From Gammaproteobacteria bacterium (GTDB lineage Bacteria; Pseudomonadota; Gammaproteobacteria; GRL18): 9,793 nucleotides of DNA. Of the stretch, positions 5,848-9,793 are shown in pieces (within the stretch, counting starts at the first letter, position 1; each line of letters begins with the position of its first letter). The position numbers and the translations under genes were made by a program. The notes under the pieces were generated by a model, which had not been told where the DNA came from, ran no database searches, and saw nothing but the letters and a program-made list of their open reading frames with translations. The stretch is from positions 4,018 to 13,810 of the forward strand of contig JALTKC010000385.1 of the NCBI GenBank assembly GCA_027076245.1, written 5' to 3'.

Positions 5848-6690
5848 CTAAGTATTCGGCTTCATCCACTCCGGAATCCCGGGAATAAGTGGTTCATCCA
5901 CATAAAACACATCTTTGTGGAATTTATCTGCATTTAGATCATATACTCGCTGGGCATCCTGTGCCAGGCGGGGCTGATTTAGTTTTGTATAGGCTTCTAC
6001 CATTAATAAAAGTGCTTCACTGACGGCCGGTGTCTTCGGGTAATGCTCCACCACATAAGATGCACGGTCAACGGCGGCTATATAAGCCTGCCTTCTCATA
6101 TAGTATTTAGCCACATGCAGTTCATGCTTGGCGACCTTGTTACGCAGATAACGCATTCTTAAAATGGCATCTTTACTGTATTTGCTGTTGGGAAACTTTC
6201 TTACCAGTTCGCTGAAATAATTAAAGGATTCCAGTGATGAATTGGGATCCCGCTTGGATTCATCCTGTGGGAACACAAATTCAAAAATACTTTTTCTGGC
6301 CGGGAAAGTGACCAGTCCCCTTAGATAATAGGCATAGTCTACATTGGCATGGCGGGGGTGTAGCTTGATAAAACGGTCTGCCGCTGCAATGGCGGATTCC
6401 GGTTCTTCAAATTTATAGTAAGCATAGGCTGTTTCCAGCTGTGCCTGTTGTGCATAGGCACCATGAGGGTAACGAGCTTCCAGTTTTTCATACAGATCAA
6501 TAGCAGACTGATATTCTCCATCAGCCAGATTGGCCTTTGCTTCTGCATACAGTTTACTGGCAGACCAGCTTTTGGTTTCGTCAATTTCTTTGGGCAGCCA
6601 GGATTCTATAACAGAGCAGCCGGAAGAAAAAATACTAATAAAAGTCAGCAGGAGCAGCAGGTATAAGCGGTTTGAATGAGCAGCAGGCAT
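5848..6690 (-). CDS. bamD: Outer membrane protein assembly factor, TPR lipoprotein
   Basis: An essential lipoprotein of the BAM complex, which with BamA folds beta-barrel proteins into the outer membrane. The 280 residues are somewhat longer than E. coli BamD (245). Residues 8-24 are a hydrophobic signal sequence ending in the lipobox-like FSSGC, with the lipidated cysteine at 25; Ser at -3 is less usual than Leu. TPR-like repeats follow from about residue 43 (ASKLYAEAKANLADGEYQSA, then ETAYAYYKFEEPESAI), and the conserved YYLRGL is present. No clear Shine-Dalgarno precedes the ATG. It is divergent from rluD, as in E. coli. The position after the signal is not Asp, so outer-membrane sorting is expected. 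Confidence 0.94.
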   Translation of the reverse strand: MPAAHSNRLYLLLLLTFISIFSSGCSVIESWLPKEIDETKSWSASKLYAEAKANLADGEYQSAIDLYEKLEARYPHGAYAQQAQLETAYAYYKFEEPESAIAAADRFIKLHPRHANVDYAYYLRGLVTFPARKSIFEFVFPQDESKRDPNSSLESFNYFSELVRKFPNSKYSKDAILRMRYLRNKVAKHELHVAKYYMRRQAYIAAVDRASYVVEHYPKTPAVSEALLLMVEAYTKLNQPRLAQDAQRVYDLNADKFHKDVFYVDEPLIPGIPEWMKPNT

Positions 6691-6807
6691 AAGGTAAATA
6701 AGGCAATTTTGTTATTAATTAAAAGGGTATAAAATTCAAAACGTTTAAAACCGTTCCGGATATTTATTATTTTAGGTTTAAGAGCGCCTAGTATATGAGA
6801 AATACGT

Positions 6808-6813
6808 TATACT
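6808..6813 (+). promoter_or_regulatory. Possible -10 box next to the rluD start
   Basis: TATACT (5/6 match to TATAAT) lies 6 bases before the rluD ATG. Its predicted transcription start would fall on or next to the ATG itself, giving a leaderless mRNA. This fits the lack of any Shine-Dalgarno in front of rluD, but no convincing -35 box is seen at 16-18 bases. Confidence 0.25.
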
Positions 6814-6819
6814 TGCAAA

Positions 6820-7791
6820 ATGAATTCAATACTCACCGAACAACGGCAATACACTGTCCCTGCCGATGCCTATGGTCAGCGTCTGGATCAGGTGCTGGTG
6901 GATTTATTACCAGAATTTTCCCGTTCCCGGCTGCAGCAATGGGTTAAAAAGGGCAAGGTTTTACTGGATGGCCAGACGGTTAAGCCAAAGACCAGAGTAA
7001 CTGGTGGTGAAACCATCGATATTACTATAGAGCAGGAACAGCAGGGGGAATGGGAAGCTGAAGATATTCCCCTGAATATTGTTTTTGAAGATGATGAGCT
7101 GCTGGTGATCAATAAGCCCGTGGGTCTGGTAGTACATCCGGCTGTTGGTAACCGCACGGGAACCCTGCTTAATGGTTTGCTGTACCACTGCCCTGAGTTG
7201 ATTAATGTACCCCGTGCCGGCATTGTCCACCGAATTGACAAGGAAACTTCTGGTCTGCTGGTGGTGGCTAAAACTCTGACCGCCCAGACTCATCTGGTGG
7301 AGCAGTTACAAAGACGTGCCTTTGACCGGGAATATGAAGCCATTGTCAATGGTGAAATGACCGGCGGTGGAACCATTGACCAGCCCATTGGCCGTCATCC
7401 GACTCAGCGGGTCAAAATGGCGGTCATGAAAAATCCCGATGCCGGAAAAGAAGCCATTACCCATTACCGGATTAAGGAGCGATTTCGTCAATATACGGCC
7501 GTCACTGTTAAACTGGAAACCGGCCGGACACATCAGATCCGTGTTCATATGGCCTGGATCCGCTACCCTCTGGTAGGAGACCCCGTTTATGCTGGACGCT
7601 TGCGTTTACCGCCGGACTGTAGTGAGGATTTAAAAAACTTTCTGTTAAATTTTCAACATCAGGCATTACACGCCCGCAAACTGGGACTGGAACATCCTAA
7701 AAACGGACAAAGGCTGGAATGGGAGGCCGAACTGCCGGAGGACATGAGGCAGTTAAAAACTCTGTTAAGAGAATATACGGAGCAGACATGA
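6820..7791 (+). CDS. rluD: 23S rRNA pseudouridine synthase (positions 1911/1915/1917)
   Basis: It converts three uridines of helix 69 of 23S rRNA to pseudouridine, a modification at the subunit interface important for ribosome assembly and release. The protein has 323 residues (E. coli RluD 326). An S4 RNA-binding domain spans about 18-75 (RLDQVLVDLLPEFSRSRLQQWVKKG, whose RLDQ and SRSRLQQW are the landmarks). The catalytic domain has the RluA-family motif HRIDKETSGL with the catalytic aspartate at 140, and the later GRTHQIRVH (225-233). The S4 domain and divergence from bamD favour RluD over RluC, which normally sits elsewhere. No Shine-Dalgarno is seen before the ATG. The stop overlaps the pgeF start by four bases (ATGA). 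Confidence 0.94.
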   Translation: MNSILTEQRQYTVPADAYGQRLDQVLVDLLPEFSRSRLQQWVKKGKVLLDGQTVKPKTRVTGGETIDITIEQEQQGEWEAEDIPLNIVFEDDELLVINKPVGLVVHPAVGNRTGTLLNGLLYHCPELINVPRAGIVHRIDKETSGLLVVAKTLTAQTHLVEQLQRRAFDREYEAIVNGEMTGGGTIDQPIGRHPTQRVKMAVMKNPDAGKEAITHYRIKERFRQYTAVTVKLETGRTHQIRVHMAWIRYPLVGDPVYAGRLRLPPDCSEDLKNFLLNFQHQALHARKLGLEHPKNGQRLEWEAELPEDMRQLKTLLREYTEQT

Positions 7792-8576
7792 GCACTCTCT
7801 CTCAAATGATAATTCAGGCGGACTGGGATGCTCCTGATAATGTTAGAACATTGATAACCACCCGTGTGGGCGGTTACAGTCATCCTCCATATAAAAGCTT
7901 TAATCTGGCTATGCATGTAGGTGATGATCCGCAAAACGTTGCACAAAACCGTACAAAGCTGAAAGAGCTGCTGCCTTCTGAGCCTAAATGGTTAAATCAG
8001 ATCCACAGCAGTCGTATTATTGATGCGGCTGATACCGATCCGCAGTTGGATGCTGACGGCAGTATAACGACACAGAAAAATATTGTATCAGTGGTTATGA
8101 CAGCGGATTGTTTGCCGGTTTTAATCTGTAACCGGCAGGGCAGTGCGGTTGCTGCCGTTCATGCAGGCTGGCGGGGTTTGCTGGAGGGTATTGTAGAACA
8201 GGCAGCTGAACAATTACTTAAATTATCCGCCTGCCAGAGAGAGGATATACGGGTCTGGCTGGGGCCGGCCATTGGGCCGAATAATTTTGAAGTAGGTGAG
8301 GATGTTCGGCAGGCATTTCTTGCTCAAGCACGGCATAGGGGAGGGTATCATTATGAACTGATTGACCAGTGTTTTTCAGAGCATACTAAAACCTCTGACG
8401 GGCAAAATAAATATTTAGCTGATATATATCAATTAGCCAGAGTACGATTATCAGCAACAGGCGTTGATAATATCTCCGGCGGTCACTATTGTACCTATAG
8501 CGAGGCGGATAAATTTTATTCTTACCGGCGTGATGGCGTGACCGGGCGTATGGCCAGTATGATATGGATAGAATAA
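7788..8576 (+). CDS. pgeF: Peptidoglycan editing factor PgeF (YfiH, multicopper-oxidase-like laccase-domain protein)
   Basis: In E. coli this cytosolic enzyme removes wrongly added L-serine from UDP-MurNAc so that muropeptides keep L-alanine; homologues have also been assigned purine nucleoside phosphorylase and adenosine deaminase activity. The protein has 262 residues. The three metal ligands expected in the family are visible: H73 (NQIHS), C108 (TADCLP) and H125 in the hallmark HAGWRG (125-130). The C-terminal CTYSEADKFYSYRRDG is also typical. The start at 7788 is chosen over an in-frame ATG at 7719 because it has GGAG five bases upstream, forms the ATGA overlap with rluD, and fits the family N-terminus. 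Translation is probably coupled to rluD. Confidence 0.93.
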   Translation: MSTLSQMIIQADWDAPDNVRTLITTRVGGYSHPPYKSFNLAMHVGDDPQNVAQNRTKLKELLPSEPKWLNQIHSSRIIDAADTDPQLDADGSITTQKNIVSVVMTADCLPVLICNRQGSAVAAVHAGWRGLLEGIVEQAAEQLLKLSACQREDIRVWLGPAIGPNNFEVGEDVRQAFLAQARHRGGYHYELIDQCFSEHTKTSDGQNKYLADIYQLARVRLSATGVDNISGGHYCTYSEADKFYSYRRDGVTGRMASMIWIE

Positions 8577-8631
8577 ACAGGAATTGATTAAATAACACGC
8601 ACTCAGTAAAAAGTTTAGCAAAGAGAACCCT

Positions 8632-9153
8632 ATGAATGATTGGAAAATGTTAACTCTGGTGGGGCGGGATCAGCCGGGTATTGTGGCCAGAATCACCACT
8701 GCACTATATGAAGCCGGTGCTCAGCTTGGGGAAGCATCCATGATGCGCCTGGGCGGTAATTTTACCATTATGCTGATGGTAAAAAGTGAGCAGTCCATTG
8801 AAGAACTGACTCAGTGCCTGACACCCGTGGTTCAGGATATGAATCTGAGCATTTCATTTCAGAGCATTGAAGCCAGCCTGCACCAGCATGAAATCCCTGA
8901 TTCCATTATTACCGTGTATGGGGCTGATCGTCCCGGCATTGTAGCCAAAACCACCACTGCATTACTGGAAGCCGGGTACAATATCACCGATCTGGATTCT
9001 GATGTGGCTGGCAGCGAGGCAGAACCCATTTATATTATGCAGATAGAAGGCATTGCTGCACAGGGTATGGATGCCGTAGAAAAAGCCGTGGAACAGATCA
9101 AGGCTGACGGGGTCAATGTGGATCTGGCACCACTTGATGTCATGATAGGTTAA
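8632..9153 (+). CDS. Two-ACT-domain regulatory protein, GcvR-like
   Basis: The protein has 173 residues and consists of two ACT domains, about 5-78 and 92-168, each with the DxPGI ligand-loop motif (GRDQPGIVARIT at 11-22 and GADRPGIVAKTT at 97-108). This is the layout of GcvR, the E. coli accessory repressor that binds GcvA when glycine is low and shuts off the glycine cleavage operon. There is no DNA-binding domain, so any regulation would be through a partner. GcvA and gcv genes are not in the window, so the glycine link is family inference only. It is 55 bases after pgeF with only a weak AGAGA before its ATG, and three bases before the deformylase gene, so those two are almost certainly one transcript. 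Confidence 0.8.
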   Translation: MNDWKMLTLVGRDQPGIVARITTALYEAGAQLGEASMMRLGGNFTIMLMVKSEQSIEELTQCLTPVVQDMNLSISFQSIEASLHQHEIPDSIITVYGADRPGIVAKTTTALLEAGYNITDLDSDVAGSEAEPIYIMQIEGIAAQGMDAVEKAVEQIKADGVNVDLAPLDVMIG

Positions 9154-9156
9154 ATC

Positions 9157-9660
9157 ATGGCGATACTGGACATTTTAAAATATCCGGATGAAGCCCTGAA
9201 GCAGGTGTCTGAACCGGTGGAACAGTTTGATGAGCAACTGCAGAGTTTTCTGGCGGATCTGGAGGAAACCATGCGTGCCGGGCCGGGTGGGGTCGGTATT
9301 GCTGCTCCCCAGGTTGGTTGTTTTAAACGGATAGCCATTGTGGATGTGTCCTCCAAACCTAAAATTAAACACAATGGCTGCATGATCCTGATAAACCCGG
9401 AAATAAAAACCTGGGAAGGCATGAAAATAGGCCGTGAAGGCTGTATGTCAGTGCCTGATTATACCGGCAATGTAATTCGGGCAGAAAAAATCACTCTGCA
9501 GGCCTGTAATGCTCAGGGTGAATTAATGGATTATGAATGTACCGGCTATGAGGCACGGGCGGTACAGCATGAGCTGGATCATCTGGACGGTATGCTGTTT
9601 CTCGACCGTCTGGTTAGCCGTCGAACGGATCTGTTTAAACGCAAAGTTTATAAAAAGTAG
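9157..9660 (+). CDS. def: Peptide deformylase
   Basis: It removes the N-formyl group from nascent proteins at the ribosome exit. The protein has 167 residues, the usual size for type 1. All three motifs are intact: GVGIAAPQ (45-52), EGCMS (94-98) and QHELDH (137-142). C96, H138 and H142 bind the metal, and E139 is the catalytic base. Motif 2 has Met where EGCLS is usual, and EGCMSVPDYTGNV resembles the second deformylase paralogue of some gammaproteobacteria, so this may not be the copy that sits with fmt. It begins three bases after the GcvR-like gene, with AGG about seven bases upstream, suggesting translational coupling. No fmt follows within the remaining 133 bases. Confidence 0.95.
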   Translation: MAILDILKYPDEALKQVSEPVEQFDEQLQSFLADLEETMRAGPGGVGIAAPQVGCFKRIAIVDVSSKPKIKHNGCMILINPEIKTWEGMKIGREGCMSVPDYTGNVIRAEKITLQACNAQGELMDYECTGYEARAVQHELDHLDGMLFLDRLVSRRTDLFKRKVYKK

Positions 9661-9662
9661 AA

Positions 9663-9690
9663 CTCCTGGGAGCGCGGGCATCCTGTCCGA
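9663..9690. repeat. Dispersed REP-like hairpin repeat, degenerate copy
   Basis: Bases 9663-9682 match 4282-4301 exactly. After that the second arm differs (CTGTCCGA in place of TTGCCCGCG), leaving a shorter stem (CGGGCA at 9675-9680, TCC loop, TGTCCG at 9684-9689, with one G-T pair). It begins three bases after the deformylase stop codon, so it would form the 3' end of that transcript. It is evidently a decayed member of the same family. Confidence 0.7.
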
Positions 9691-9704
9691 ATACAAACTT
9701 GAAG

Positions 9705-9719
9705 AAAAGTTATCCACAG
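9705..9719 (+). promoter_or_regulatory. DnaA box 1
   Basis: It contains TTATCCACA at 9710-9718, a perfect match to the DnaA consensus TTATNCACA, inside AAAAGTTATCCACAG. The same 15 bases recur 67 bases downstream in the same orientation. Confidence 0.6.
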
Positions 9720-9771
9720 GATAACATAATGAAATATAAAATAATTTAATGAATTTCACAAAAGGAGTTGA
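9719..9771. other. AT-rich tract between DnaA boxes
   Basis: About 50 bases dominated by A and T (for example AATGAAATATAAAATAATTT), far richer in A/T than the surrounding genes. It holds no gene; the only short open frame has six codons. It could be an easily unwound element or simply a promoter region for a gene beyond the right edge. An AGGAG at 9763-9767 has no good start codon behind it in view. Confidence 0.4.
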
Positions 9772-9786
9772 AAAAGTTATCCACAG
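9772..9786 (+). promoter_or_regulatory. DnaA box 2
   Basis: A second exact copy of AAAAGTTATCCACAG, with TTATCCACA at 9777-9785. It is in direct orientation with the first box and next to the right edge, so further boxes may lie outside the window. Confidence 0.6.
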
Positions 9787-9793
9787 CCCATAT

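Noticed and set aside
6888..7293. Overlapping minus-strand open frames of 117 and 110 codons inside rluD
   Set aside because: Antisense shadows of a well-conserved gene; no motifs and no upstream signals.
7719..7787. Upstream start for pgeF at 7719
   Set aside because: It would overlap rluD by 73 bases. The start at 7788 has GGAG five bases ahead and the usual ATGA coupling.

Overview
The window reads as a stretch of gammaproteobacterial chromosome of moderate G+C (my visual estimate is mid-40s percent). Almost every gene is a recognisable core gene. The bamD / rluD-pgeF arrangement (bamD divergent from rluD, with pgeF directly after rluD) is the one seen in Escherichia coli. A pilS-type kinase next to a PP0621-family gene and close to sucCD resembles Pseudomonas/Xanthomonas-type chromosomes. 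I cannot name the genus. Intergenic hairpin repeats and a heptamer array suggest a free-living gammaproteobacterium with many small dispersed repeats.

Left part (1-2080), all on the minus strand and read right to left: a PP0621-family small membrane protein with a Cys/His cluster (1805-2080), a tiny coiled-coil/transmembrane protein of the DUF1640/CCDC90 type (1452-1691), and most of a PilS-type sensor histidine kinase that runs off the left edge (1-1369). The tiny protein has its own near-consensus promoter, with a tandem 15-bp repeat just upstream of it. The partner regulator pilR is expected beyond the left edge.

Centre (2081-5672): sucC and sucD (succinyl-CoA synthetase, TCA cycle) overlap by one base on the plus strand. 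They converge on nadE (ammonia-dependent NAD synthetase, minus strand), with a dispersed hairpin repeat between them. nadE is divergent from glnB (PII nitrogen signal protein). The 159-bp nadE/glnB spacer holds a strong palindrome in front of nadE and two TATAAT boxes in front of glnB, so a shared C/N/NAD control point is conceivable.

Right part (5673-9793): glnB and bamD converge on a 175-bp spacer bounded by a 22-bp inverted repeat and carrying a heptamer tandem array. bamD (outer-membrane protein assembly lipoprotein) is divergent from rluD (23S rRNA pseudouridine synthase), which overlaps pgeF (peptidoglycan editing factor). A two-ACT-domain GcvR-like protein and a peptide deformylase follow, almost certainly co-transcribed. 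The last 133 bases hold a second, decayed copy of the hairpin repeat, then an AT-rich tract between two perfect DnaA boxes, possibly the edge of an origin or another DnaA-controlled region.

I found no transposase gene, CRISPR array, tRNA, rRNA or prophage gene, and no clear undescribed multi-gene system. The points of interest are the intergenic elements and the tiny coiled-coil gene.
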